IMG/VR virus record: IMGVR_UViG_3300045588_000058
Coordinates: 1 to 57,624 of that record
Direction: 5' to 3' (one strand)
Length of the DNA stretch: 57,624 nt
DNA from: a virus
The notes under the pieces were generated by a model. That model saw only the letters and a program-made list of their open reading frames with translations. It searched no databases and was not told the DNA's origin. This document shows, one piece after another, positions 36,175-44,630 of the stretch. Numbering within the stretch: position 1 is the stretch's first letter; each line of letters begins with the position of its first letter. The position numbers and the translations under genes are program-made.

Positions 36175-38090
36175 TATAATCCTACTGTTATATATTCGTT
36201 TAAAACTCCCGTATTGGTTATTGTGTGCGATAGCTTTTCAGCCATAGTGGTTGCATCGTTGTTTATCAACACTATTGAACCCCCAAGGGCATATGTCATT
36301 GTCACACCTGCTGATGTTACAAAACTGCAATTCCATCCTAATGATAAACCATTTGGTAAAGTCACCGTGCAAGATGCTGTAAGTAGTATAACAGTACCAT
36401 TATCACTTTCAGCAAGAGTTATGTTTGTGGCTATTTTTCTAACGGTAATAGCTATGTTTGCTTTTGCGTCTAATTGACTTTTAATAACAACTTGATTTGC
36501 TGTTGTTGAGGCACTTGCACTAATTGTTCCGTTTACTTGCAATCTGTCTACATCATTATCTGTTGTAGTTCCTAATAATAAGTTACCATAAATAATAGCT
36601 GTACGTAATGTACTTATATTTCCTATTACGGTAGTATTTGAACCTAAACCAACTGCTGCATTCCCTATAACTATTGAATTGGTATTAGTTATTCCAAGAG
36701 TACTTGTTCCTTGTCCAATTGCAATATTACTACCTCCAGATGTATTATTTTGTAATGCGTTTAATCCAATTGCAACATTATTATTACCTGTTGCATTTAA
36801 TAATGCATTTGAGCCGATTGCTACATTTCCACTACCAAGTATATTGTTTTGTAATGCAAAATAGCCAAATGCAGCATTGTTATTACCATTGATATTCACA
36901 GACATAGAACCACGACCAACTGCTGTATTATTAAAACCTATTGTATTTGCTTTTAAGGATTCTCTACCAATTGCTGTATTGTTATTGCCAATTGTGTTTG
37001 AATTTAATGCTTCAGCACCTACTGCAACACCTGCAGAACCTGTTGTATTTGAATATAATGCTCCTTGACCAATAGCAACAAGTGAAGATGCATTTGTTGT
37101 TGTAAATAAAGCTTGAGACCCAATAGCAACATTATTATTACCATTTATGTTATTTCTTAATGCACCATTACCCATAAGTACACTAGTAATACTACCACCT
37201 CTACCTACATTAATTCCCTGTACTACTAAATCACTACTGAAGTCTTTAATTCCTGCAATAGTTTCATTGCCTGTTTTGTGAACAACAGTAGAATCAATTG
37301 CATAAGTATTATTATCTATTAACCCATTTGCTTTTAAAAATTGAGTGGATGTACCTCCTGGTATTCTTAATGATGCAGCAATAAAATCGCAATTTGCAGT
37401 AATTTGTCCAATTTGATCATCTATTATCAATGAAGTGTTCGCTACCTCTAAGGTTAAAAAATCTGAATTTGCAGATATTACATCAACTCTTATTGAATCA
37501 TTAAAAGTTTTAATTCCTGCAATAGTTTCATTTCCTGTTTTATGAACTAAGTTTTCATCTAATGCCATTGTACCTGTAGCATCAGGTAAAGTATATTTTC
37601 TATTTACGGTTAAATTTTGTGGGTAAAAGTTAGCAGTAATAAGATTTGTCTTAAAAATTAAAATTCCTTGTCCAGTTTCAGTATAAAATTGAGTATTGTT
37701 ATTATAATCTCTAATAGTGAATGTGCTATCAGATGCAGTTATTGATGCATAACCATCATTAGCACTATCTAATATATTAATAGATCCTGAATTAAATCTT
37801 GGAGTCGAAACGAAACTTTTTATACCATCAATAGTTTCATTTCCTGTCTTGTGAACTAAGTTTGCATCATTTATATCAATTTTCACCACAAGCCCTCCAT
37901 CAGTAGTATTATCTTTATACCAATACTCTTGATTAGCAATGTTTACAGTCAATCCTATACTTCTAATTCCTACTGGTAATAAACTATTTACCTGTGCTAT
38001 ACTTGTGTATGGTATTGTGCCATTTAAATACTTTTCATCTAATGATTCTGTACTTAAAACTTTTATTGAATATGGTAATTCTAAACTCAT
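36174..38090 (-). CDS. Trimeric fibre/adhesin with YadA-like head repeats
   Basis: The 638-aa protein has three copies of a fibre motif, VHKTGNETIxGIKxF (near residues 78, 182 and 269), typical of phage fibre shafts. It then has a long array of about 14-residue repeats of the YadA/Hia head type (NNNVAIGSQAL, NNTAIGRESL, NNAAFGYFAL, SNIAIGQGT) over about residues 310-490. The C-terminal 100 residues are beta-rich and end EYITVGL. This architecture predicts a trimeric, elongated fibre that binds a cell surface or glycan. Its start overlaps the upstream fibre gene (ATGA) and its stop overlaps the poly-Thr gene. Head or tail attachment cannot be decided. Confidence 0.8.
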   Translation of the reverse strand: MSLELPYSIKVLSTESLDEKYLNGTIPYTSIAQVNSLLPVGIRSIGLTVNIANQEYWYKDNTTDGGLVVKIDINDANLVHKTGNETIDGIKSFVSTPRFNSGSINILDSANDGYASITASDSTFTIRDYNNNTQFYTETGQGILIFKTNLITANFYPQNLTVNRKYTLPDATGTMALDENLVHKTGNETIAGIKTFNDSIRVDVISANSDFLTLEVANTSLIIDDQIGQITANCDFIAASLRIPGGTSTQFLKANGLIDNNTYAIDSTVVHKTGNETIAGIKDFSSDLVVQGINVGRGGSITSVLMGNGALRNNINGNNNVAIGSQALFTTTNASSLVAIGQGALYSNTTGSAGVAVGAEALNSNTIGNNNTAIGRESLKANTIGFNNTAVGRGSMSVNINGNNNAAFGYFALQNNILGSGNVAIGSNALLNATGNNNVAIGLNALQNNTSGGSNIAIGQGTSTLGITNTNSIVIGNAAVGLGSNTTVIGNISTLRTAIIYGNLLLGTTTDNDVDRLQVNGTISASASTTANQVVIKSQLDAKANIAITVRKIATNITLAESDNGTVILLTASCTVTLPNGLSLGWNCSFVTSAGVTMTYALGGSIVLINNDATTMAEKLSHTITNTGVLNEYITVGL

Positions 38091-39145
38091 ATTGTTGTTA
38101 TTTGATGTCTGTGATTAGAAGAATAAGGCGCACCTATATTCATTTCGTATAAATTGTAAGTTCTTGGTGTACCCCCTATATCATTTACTATTATTGTACC
38201 TAATAAAACATAATTTGCTGTAATAACAGCATTTAAAGCATCTAAATCAATTACACTTGCAATATTTATTCCTGGAGGTAAAGCTACAGAAAATTTAGTA
38301 AGTGTTGATCCTGTATTTAAAATAAAAGTTTGAGAATTTGAAATTTGAAATTCATTTGTTAAACTTCTAACAGTTGCTGTTGTAGGTGTTAAAGATGTTG
38401 CGCCAAAAAACCTTTTAAACTTTGCAATTACAGTTATATTGTTAGATTCAAATAATACATCTTCTGTATTTAACCCTCTAATTTTCCAGTTTTGAACTGC
38501 ATTTAATGTGTTTAATAAATTATTGTTTACTGTTGCAGATTCTGTCCCATCATTAGCTAAATTACTTGCTATTAATGTAGCAGTATTTACATCAAATATT
38601 GATAAACTGTTAACCTTTACATTAGTACTATTTGATGTTGTCCAATTAAAAATTACACTACCACTAACTGTAGTACCTACTTCTACTGTACTTGCATAGT
38701 TTGACGATTGAGAAGTAAAACTAGGATTTAAATAAACAATAAGCATTTCTTTAAATAAATTTTCAAATGTTTTTCCATTTAAATCAGTACCTGCAGGTAT
38801 TCCTCCTACTGTAACTGTACTAATGCTGCTTTCATCTACAAAATTCATTTCCAAACTATTAATAACTGCATCTACTGTTGGATATTTAATACCAGATCCA
38901 TCAGGATTTAAATTATTTTGTTTATTTGCTACATTTTCAGGTGTATATCCTAACGCTTCAATTATGTCAACACTAGGGATAGGCTCACACATTACTGCAT
39001 TTATTTTTTGTAGAGCTACTGATAATGTATCATTTTGATTAACCCCTATACAAGATAGATTTGATCCTGTATAACAAATAGAGCTTGCTGGTGTACAATA
39101 ATTTTGTTCACAAGTAGTAGTAATGTTATTTAAAAATGGCCACAT
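38087..39145 (-). CDS. Fibre-associated virion protein (352 aa)
   Basis: The N-terminal 65 residues contain paired cysteines (CEQNYCTPASSICYTG, SCIGVN) like the starts of the neighbouring Cys-rich fibre proteins. VDIIEALGYTPENVANK (about 60-76) is a motif that often marks the attachment or joint part of phage tail fibres. The rest is Ser/Thr/Asn-rich beta structure. The gene overlaps the next fibre by four bases (ATGA), so the two are probably coupled subunits. A fibre-base or adaptor role is inferred. Confidence 0.6.
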   Translation of the reverse strand: MWPFLNNITTTCEQNYCTPASSICYTGSNLSCIGVNQNDTLSVALQKINAVMCEPIPSVDIIEALGYTPENVANKQNNLNPDGSGIKYPTVDAVINSLEMNFVDESSISTVTVGGIPAGTDLNGKTFENLFKEMLIVYLNPSFTSQSSNYASTVEVGTTVSGSVIFNWTTSNSTNVKVNSLSIFDVNTATLIASNLANDGTESATVNNNLLNTLNAVQNWKIRGLNTEDVLFESNNITVIAKFKRFFGATSLTPTTATVRSLTNEFQISNSQTFILNTGSTLTKFSVALPPGINIASVIDLDALNAVITANYVLLGTIIVNDIGGTPRTYNLYEMNIGAPYSSNHRHQITTI

Positions 39146-39149
39146 ATAT

Positions 39150-40223
39150 TTAAGGGATATAAATTATATAATAAACAGAAATAACTGGTTGAATATTTGA
39201 GTGTGCTAATCCTCCGCCTTCAGAAGATATAGTTACTGGGTGTGTATGAGATCCTGCAGATGTAGTAGGAACAGTTCCAAAATATCCAGCAGGTTCTCCA
39301 CCAGAACCATCATTACTTCCAGATTCAATATATCCTAATACAGTATGAGTATGTTCTCCTGCAGCAATAGTAGCTCCCACGTGTGTATGAAGAGGCATTT
39401 GTGTAGCATTTAATGTAACTTGATTAGCTCCAAATGTAGTAATACCTTTTGTATTATAATCAGGATTACCATTAAGTCCTGGTTGAGTTTGGGCTGGGAA
39501 TCCTGCCCCAGACATTGCTGTAACTCCTACAGGAACTCTGCCTCTAAGATCTGGTGTTGTGTTTAATCCATTACATAAAAATATTCTAGCCCAATCTCCT
39601 AATCCTGCTCCTGTACCATCAAATTTTCCTGTTAAATCTCCATAAAAAGGAAGAATAGAATAAGGAACCATTTTAGAACTAATTAATGTAGAAGTTCCAA
39701 TACTAGCTAAATAAGCAGCAATATAACTATCAATAGTATCTACAGATACATAATTAGTTTCAAGGTCTAAAGCTAATGCTGTAACATCTAATTGTAATGC
39801 ACAAAGTTTATTAATAGTAGCTTGAACAATTGCATGTGTATCTGAAGAAGCTGTAACTCCTGTTAAACATCCAATTGTATAATCAGCATTTAATGCAGCA
39901 AGTGTACCATCAATAACATCAACTTGTTCTTGAAGATCACAAGCAGCTTGTATAAGAGCTTTTGATATATCTACAATAGTTAAGTCTCCACATGTAGGAA
40001 GATATTTCTGTACAAGAGTACATATATCAACATCACTAACATTTATTTTTATTCCTGTACCATTTAGTGCAGATAAAAGAAATGTAGACAATGCTTGTTC
40101 TACAAATGATAATGTATCACCTGTTTGAATTCCTAAACCAGGAATAGCTATTCCTGTGTATTTGACACATCTGTCAGAAACAATTTCTGTACATCCGTTA
40201 AAACAATTTTGACAATCGCTCAT
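39150..40223 (-). CDS. Tail fibre with phage tail-collar domain
   Basis: The 357-aa protein starts with a Cys-rich segment (MSDCQNCFNGCTEIVSDRC) and helical repeats. It ends with a tail-collar/microcystin-dependent-protein type domain (about residues 200-357). That domain has GDWARIFLCNG, PDLRGRVPVGV, the metal-binding HTH pairs (LHTHVG, EHTHTV, SHTHPV) and NIQPVISVYYIIYIP at the end. Such domains form the tips of trimeric fibres with His-coordinated iron. It is in the middle of the fibre cluster, 20 bases from the upstream gene and 4 bases from the downstream one. Receptor binding is the likely role. Confidence 0.85.
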   Translation of the reverse strand: MSDCQNCFNGCTEIVSDRCVKYTGIAIPGLGIQTGDTLSFVEQALSTFLLSALNGTGIKINVSDVDICTLVQKYLPTCGDLTIVDISKALIQAACDLQEQVDVIDGTLAALNADYTIGCLTGVTASSDTHAIVQATINKLCALQLDVTALALDLETNYVSVDTIDSYIAAYLASIGTSTLISSKMVPYSILPFYGDLTGKFDGTGAGLGDWARIFLCNGLNTTPDLRGRVPVGVTAMSGAGFPAQTQPGLNGNPDYNTKGITTFGANQVTLNATQMPLHTHVGATIAAGEHTHTVLGYIESGSNDGSGGEPAGYFGTVPTTSAGSHTHPVTISSEGGGLAHSNIQPVISVYYIIYIP

Positions 40224-40242
40224 ATTTTTTATTTTTAAAAGA

Positions 40243-40866
40243 TTATACTACTGTTGTTGTAGTGGTTGTTGGACAAATTACTTCTTCACAAGTATCTTTT
40301 CCACTAAGATTTGATATATTATTTGGAGATACATCTGCATAACATGCTGTGTAAGTTTCAATTAACATTTTAAATCCTTGATAATAATACCATTTTCCAA
40401 TAGTCAATGGTTCTGAATTTGAAACACTACCTCCACCTGCTCGTGTACAACTGTCACAATAATATAAATCTATATTATAATACCATGAAGTGCAATCTTC
40501 TGGTGCTATAGTTGTTGTAGTTGTTGTTGTAGTAGGACAAGGAGTAGTAGTGGTAGTTGTTGTCACTCTCACTGTAGGTGTATACATAGGTTTAGACTCA
40601 CAACCTAAAGTTAATAATATAACTTTACTAGCTATCTTAGATATAGAATAGTGGTAAACATAATTTGGATTAATGTTTTTATACATTAATATTCTTTTAT
40701 ATGCTATTAATTGCAACATATCAGTAGCAGGTACAGATTGATTTAACATAAATGATATATTATTATACAAACTATTACCAAGTTCTGCTAACTTACAATC
40801 TATTCTTTTAAGTAATTCTGGAATGTTTACACATTCTGGACAATTAGTTAATCTAGTATATAACAT
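40243..40866 (-). CDS. Virion-associated protein with two poly-Thr runs
   Basis: I start this 207-aa protein at 40866, one base after the stop of the small Cys-rich gene, rather than at a Met 13 codons upstream that would overlap it. The N-terminal half is helical (MLYTRLTNCPECVNIPELLKRIDC...). Threonine runs flank PCP around residues 110-125. A Cys-rich module follows (EDCTSWYYN, YYCDSCTRAGG, IGKWYYYQGFKMLIETYTAC), then CEEVICP and a final Thr run ending at the stop. The Thr runs and Cys modules resemble those at 35310-36174 and in the muzzle protein, so it belongs to the same set of modular surface proteins. Confidence 0.65.
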   Translation of the reverse strand: MLYTRLTNCPECVNIPELLKRIDCKLAELGNSLYNNISFMLNQSVPATDMLQLIAYKRILMYKNINPNYVYHYSISKIASKVILLTLGCESKPMYTPTVRVTTTTTTTPCPTTTTTTTTIAPEDCTSWYYNIDLYYCDSCTRAGGGSVSNSEPLTIGKWYYYQGFKMLIETYTACYADVSPNNISNLSGKDTCEEVICPTTTTTTVV

Positions 40867-40867
40867 A

Positions 40868-40960
40868 TTATTTATTTTTAGCTGCGCAATGTGCACATAA
40901 TCCATTAGTCAATTGACAACCACATCCCACATTAGCTCCACATGCTGTACATTGTGCCAT
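40868..40960 (-). CDS. 30-aa Cys-rich zinc-ribbon-like protein
   Basis: A short frame encodes MAQCTACGANVGCGCQLTNG followed by LCAHCAAKNK. Two Cys pairs (CTAC and CAHC) and a CGC between them suggest binding of a zinc ion. It fits exactly between two genes, 2 bases after the 187-aa gene and 1 base before the 207-aa gene, with an A/T-rich leader. That fit supports a real gene. It may help fold or attach the Cys-rich fibre proteins encoded around it. Its function is not known. Confidence 0.65.
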   Translation of the reverse strand: MAQCTACGANVGCGCQLTNGLCAHCAAKNK

Positions 40961-40962
40961 AA

Positions 40963-41526
40963 TTAATAAAAGTTTAATTGATAATTATTACCTGAACATC
41001 CACAATTTGATTTTAAAAAACTATTTAACATATTATCTGCTTGAATATACAATTTATTTGACTCATATTCTGCGCAATTGTTAGCTGCAGCAATAGCTCC
41101 TTGAATAAAAAAGTTAATTGTATTCAAATCTACACTAGATTGCGTTTTAATAGCTCTATCACATTCCATCATATTTAATTGAAGAAAAGCATTGTCAAAT
41201 TTTTCTTGAAGCTTATCAACACGTAATATTGTTTTTTCTACATAGTTTGTAGCGGCAGGAGCAATAGAATATTTTAATCTATATATTCCATCAGGTAGAG
41301 CTTGGTCATTACCAGCTTCTGTAATCCCTAAATTAGAAGATGTAAATATATTAAGATCGTTAAAATCAAAAGGTAATACTGTTACTCCAAATCCTGGAAC
41401 ATCAATCTCTATAAGAGGAGATACTACAGCTGGTGGAGTATCTGGATATATAGAAGCATCTGCAATAGCAAGTGTAAGTAAATTATATGTAGGAATTACT
41501 AATATGTCTAATTTTAAATCTGCCAT
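40963..41526 (-). CDS. Conserved structural protein, 187 aa (neck/ring candidate)
   Basis: The N-terminal half is a beta domain (MADLKLDILVIPTYNLLTLA, then YRLKYSI). The C-terminal half is helical with several Cys and ends CGCSGNNYQLNFY. It lies between the 383-aa capsid-associated gene and the fibre cluster. The position is what I would expect for a ring or adaptor protein to which fibres attach. There is no enzymatic motif, and the exact role is unknown. Confidence 0.5.
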   Translation of the reverse strand: MADLKLDILVIPTYNLLTLAIADASIYPDTPPAVVSPLIEIDVPGFGVTVLPFDFNDLNIFTSSNLGITEAGNDQALPDGIYRLKYSIAPAATNYVEKTILRVDKLQEKFDNAFLQLNMMECDRAIKTQSSVDLNTINFFIQGAIAAANNCAEYESNKLYIQADNMLNSFLKSNCGCSGNNYQLNFY

Positions 41527-41540
41527 GTGTTTATAATAAA

Positions 41541-41581
41541 TATGCCAGAGGAATATGAGTTATCCTCTTTCCCCTGGCATA
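41541..41581 (-). terminator. Two-tier hairpin after the 383-aa gene
   Basis: Outer arms TATGCCA/TGGCATA (41541-41547 and 41575-41581) enclose inner arms AGAGGA/TCCTCT (41547-41552 and 41563-41568). Read leftward it is followed by an AT-rich stretch, TTTATTATAA. It may act as a terminator or as an RNA-processing/stability element that lowers expression of the fibre genes relative to the capsid proteins. Confidence 0.5.
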
Positions 41582-41613
41582 GGTTATTTAATAATATTTA
41601 CTATTCTGTATTC

Positions 41614-42765
41614 TTAAGGAATTTGAGTAGTAGAAGAAGTTGTTGTTGTTGTAGGAGCACCAGAAGTAGTAGTAGTTGTAGTGATACAATCATTATTATC
41701 AACTAAAGTTCCTAAAGCAGCTTCCAATACAGTTTCAATTGCAGCAGCAATACCACTTGTTGAAGCATTTGGTGCAGAAATAATCACTGTACTATCTTCT
41801 TGGATATAATCACCCCATTGGTAAGCAGATTTATCAAGTTCATTGAATTTGATATAATAGCTATCGTAAGTTACTCCATTAGATACCCAAGACTCAAAGT
41901 TCTCATTGTATCCATTCATTCTGTAAAGGTGTTTCAAATACCCAGCTTGGTAGCTGTAGAAATTTTTCTCTAGTTGAGCAATTTCTCCAGATTGTCCTGA
42001 AGCATAAGAAGAACGTTGTGTAATTGCAGAGTTAGCAACAATGTTACAAGAATCAGCAACAATAAAGTCAGCAGTAGTAGCTGGACCAGAATATACAAAA
42101 GTTCTAAAAGACATTCTGTCATATTCAAAAGGGAAAGCAGCAATATCACAAGGTTGACCATATTTAGTTAATGGTTTTCCTGTAATACGTAAAATTGTAC
42201 CACCTATATTTTCAAATGTATAGAATGTGTTGAAACTAATGTTATCAGGATTAATACCAGGAGCTTGTGCAGTCAATTTACCAATCAATTGGTTAATCAA
42301 TGCATTTGTATCAACATCTACACATGGATCAGATCCACAATCACAACAAGGTGCTTGTACAGTTACTGAACGTGTAAATCCATTGAAATACAATGTATTA
42401 ATGTAAGAAGAACTAGCACGTAGTGTTAGTGTTAGTGTATCACCACATTGAACAGAAAAATCAGTTACATCAGTAATTTGATTAGCAGCAGTTGGACAAC
42501 CAATTACTTTGTACCATTCAGATACATTGGATCCATTTGAAGCAATTCTGTCAGATCTTTTTGATCCTTGTAAATACGTGTTAACTCTACCTTGAGCAAC
42601 ATAGAAATAAGGCTTAGCAGCAATATTAGCAGCAGTTGCTAATGAGTAATCGCTTCTAAAAATACCCACTGTACCTGCAGATAGGTCTTGGGTTGAACCA
42701 GAGCTAGGAAGAGCAGTCTGTCCTACTGGAACCACGAATAACGTGGTTAATGAAAAATCAGCCAT
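41614..42765 (-). CDS. Capsid/neck-associated structural protein with C-terminal Thr tail
   Basis: The 383-aa protein begins MADFSLTTLFVVPVGQTALP and is beta-rich with a Cys cluster (CCDCGSDPC, about 145). It ends in a threonine-rich tail after DCITTTTTTSGAP. The body looks like a conserved virion protein; an auxiliary capsid or tail-attachment role is possible. The Thr tail is the same kind of tract that joins modules in other genes here, but nothing is attached after it. Codon use is somewhat richer in G and C than its neighbours, like that of the major capsid gene, consistent with high expression. Confidence 0.6.
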   Translation of the reverse strand: MADFSLTTLFVVPVGQTALPSSGSTQDLSAGTVGIFRSDYSLATAANIAAKPYFYVAQGRVNTYLQGSKRSDRIASNGSNVSEWYKVIGCPTAANQITDVTDFSVQCGDTLTLTLRASSSYINTLYFNGFTRSVTVQAPCCDCGSDPCVDVDTNALINQLIGKLTAQAPGINPDNISFNTFYTFENIGGTILRITGKPLTKYGQPCDIAAFPFEYDRMSFRTFVYSGPATTADFIVADSCNIVANSAITQRSSYASGQSGEIAQLEKNFYSYQAGYLKHLYRMNGYNENFESWVSNGVTYDSYYIKFNELDKSAYQWGDYIQEDSTVIISAPNASTSGIAAAIETVLEAALGTLVDNNDCITTTTTTSGAPTTTTTSSTTQIP

Positions 42766-42789
42766 TTTTTATTTATTTAAATTAATAGT

Positions 42790-43521
42790 TTATTCGTTTG
42801 TTTGAATCCTATATGCTGCGCTTTGAACAGCAGATTGATTCTCTGTATACATTGCTAAATTTTGAACTGTTAAATCTAGTAATTCATCTTCTAGATATAA
42901 TTCTAATTCGCAATCTGTATTAATTGATGGTTTACCATCTAACATTATATATCCTTCTTTATTAATATATTGAGGATAACGCATGTACATTATATTTAAT
43001 GTAACTGGTGTAAAAGTTCCATCGGTAAATATACTTATTTCATCAGATGCAAGAATATTAAATGTTTCTTGATATTCAAATGATGGTTTGTAATGATCAT
43101 TATTTAATATAAATTGTAGATCCCCATGTTTAGCTAAGTCTCTATTAATCCATATTTTTCTATTCTTACATCTTCCTTTATCTGCTAATAGATAACTATC
43201 TACATAAAACATATATTTTGGAAGAAAATCATGAACACTAGCAACCCATTGATTTATATTTGGATCTTTTAGTTCTAATGATAATGGTTGATGATTATAA
43301 TCCATTACAAGACTTTGTAAATCTTCATAACGTTTTTTGAATGAATCCATTCCCATTCCATTAGCAACTGATATACCATCAACTTTTTGTTTTATCAACT
43401 TAATCTGAGCCTCATTCAAAGCTAAGATTTTGTCTTCTAATTGAATCTGTTGATGCTCATTAGTTGATAGTTTATTTAGTTTTTGATCAATCTTATATAA
43501 TAAACTATCTACTGGTATCAT
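42790..43521 (-). CDS. Conserved neck/head-completion protein (243 aa)
   Basis: The protein has an N-terminal helical hairpin (MIPVDSLLYKIDQKLNKLST, up to about residue 65), a mixed beta domain in the centre and a C-terminal helix LDLTVQNLAMYTENQSAVQS. I associate this N-terminus with proteins encoded shortly after the capsid gene in environmental crAss-like phages such as phi14:2. A role as a ring or connector protein at the portal vertex is likely, but this is memory-based and unverified. Confidence 0.6.
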   Translation of the reverse strand: MIPVDSLLYKIDQKLNKLSTNEHQQIQLEDKILALNEAQIKLIKQKVDGISVANGMGMDSFKKRYEDLQSLVMDYNHQPLSLELKDPNINQWVASVHDFLPKYMFYVDSYLLADKGRCKNRKIWINRDLAKHGDLQFILNNDHYKPSFEYQETFNILASDEISIFTDGTFTPVTLNIMYMRYPQYINKEGYIMLDGKPSINTDCELELYLEDELLDLTVQNLAMYTENQSAVQSAAYRIQTNE

Positions 43522-43547
43522 ATGCTTTTATATTTTTAAACTAGCTA

Positions 43548-44516
43548 CTAAATAGCAGCTAGTTTTTTAGTTTTTAATTTACCTTCTAATATCAACAACT
43601 CATCTTGGTTATCATCATCAGCTAGGAATCTAATTAAATCTTCTTCATCTTTAGCAATTTCATATTCACCTTCATAAACTTTACCATTAGGTTTAATTCT
43701 ATATACTGAATGTGCTGTTGCTTGTTTGACTAAATCTTTAATATGTAATAAGTCATCTTTCATATTAGCAAACCTATTAAATACTTCAACTGGATTTAAG
43801 CCTGAATATTTACCATTCTTAAATTCTGTTTGTTTTAATACATTATCTACTTGATTGTAAACAACTTCTTCTTTTGTTTCTTCTGTTACTGGTAAACCTA
43901 AAAGTCTTGCAACTTTTTTCTTTTTATCAGGAGTCATTGAATCAAACATTACAATTGCTTTATTAATCAATTGTTTTTTCTTGTATATTACAGCGTTTTC
44001 TATCTCATCATCTACAACATAAAATTGTGTATCTGCAGCATATTCTCCTCTTTCCCAAGCTTGGTGTGAAGATGCAATTGTTGGATGTACTCTTAACCAG
44101 GAAAATGCTATCTCTTGAAAAGGTACAGATAGATCAAAATAATTATCACCATCTAATAACTTAACTGATTGTACGTGTGATTGATCATCTGTAGAAGTTG
44201 ATAAACCATAGTTCCAGAATTGTGAACGAGGCCCTAAATCAATATCACCTAATTCATATTCAAGTTTCTTTTTAAGATTTGCAACTCTTTCAGTTTCTAG
44301 TTCTCTTTCTAGAGGATCTTGAATTCTTCTGATATACGCAGCATCTGGATCTAATCCTGTTCTGTATTTACCATCTAATTCTTTATAAGGATATTTGAAT
44401 ACTCCTGTTCCAGGGATTCTTGTCATTCCTTTTTGTGCTAATCCACTATCCATTGTTTGAAGTTGTGAACTATTAAACTCACGTTTTATCGTAGAGATTT
44501 TTCCTAATTTTGCCAT
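43548..44516 (-). CDS. Conserved structural protein next to the major capsid gene (322 aa)
   Basis: A charged, mainly helical 322-aa protein with a proline/glycine-containing start (MAKLGKISTIKREFNSSQLQ, then RIPGTGVFKYPY) and an acidic C-terminus with DDDNQDELLILEGKLKTKK. It is the first protein gene after the tRNA and structured RNA that follow the capsid gene. No enzyme motif can be seen. By position it is a head or neck protein of the crAss-like conserved block. Confidence 0.55.
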   Translation of the reverse strand: MAKLGKISTIKREFNSSQLQTMDSGLAQKGMTRIPGTGVFKYPYKELDGKYRTGLDPDAAYIRRIQDPLERELETERVANLKKKLEYELGDIDLGPRSQFWNYGLSTSTDDQSHVQSVKLLDGDNYFDLSVPFQEIAFSWLRVHPTIASSHQAWERGEYAADTQFYVVDDEIENAVIYKKKQLINKAIVMFDSMTPDKKKKVARLLGLPVTEETKEEVVYNQVDNVLKQTEFKNGKYSGLNPVEVFNRFANMKDDLLHIKDLVKQATAHSVYRIKPNGKVYEGEYEIAKDEEDLIRFLADDDNQDELLILEGKLKTKKLAAI

Positions 44517-44550
44517 AATGTAGTTTAATTTAATAATTGGTTTTAATTTG

Positions 44551-44623
44551 TTGCGGTGATTGGACTCGAACCAATGACTGTCAGCTTATGAGGCTGCTGA
44601 GCTACCAACTGCTCTACACCACG
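44551..44623 (-). tRNA. tRNA-Met (CAT), initiator-like
   Basis: A complete 73-base cloverleaf on the minus strand starts with CGTGGTG and ends with CACCGCA plus discriminator A. The D stem is GAGC/GCTC, the loop AGTTGGTA, the anticodon loop CTCATAA (anticodon CAT), the T stem ATTGG/CCAAT and the T loop TTCGAGT. C1 faces A72 unpaired, and the D stem has an A11-U24 pair. Both are marks of bacterial initiator tRNA-fMet. The three G-C pairs of a normal initiator anticodon stem are missing (GCAGC/GCTGA, with a G27-A43 mismatch). CCA is not encoded. It lies 35 bases upstream of the start of the 322-aa gene. Confidence 0.92.
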
Positions 44624-44630
44624 ATTTAGT

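Noticed and set aside
40867-40905. Upstream start codon at 40905 for the 207-aa gene
   Set aside because: It would overlap the small Cys-rich gene; the Met at 40866 lies directly after that gene's stop, the arrangement seen at other junctions.
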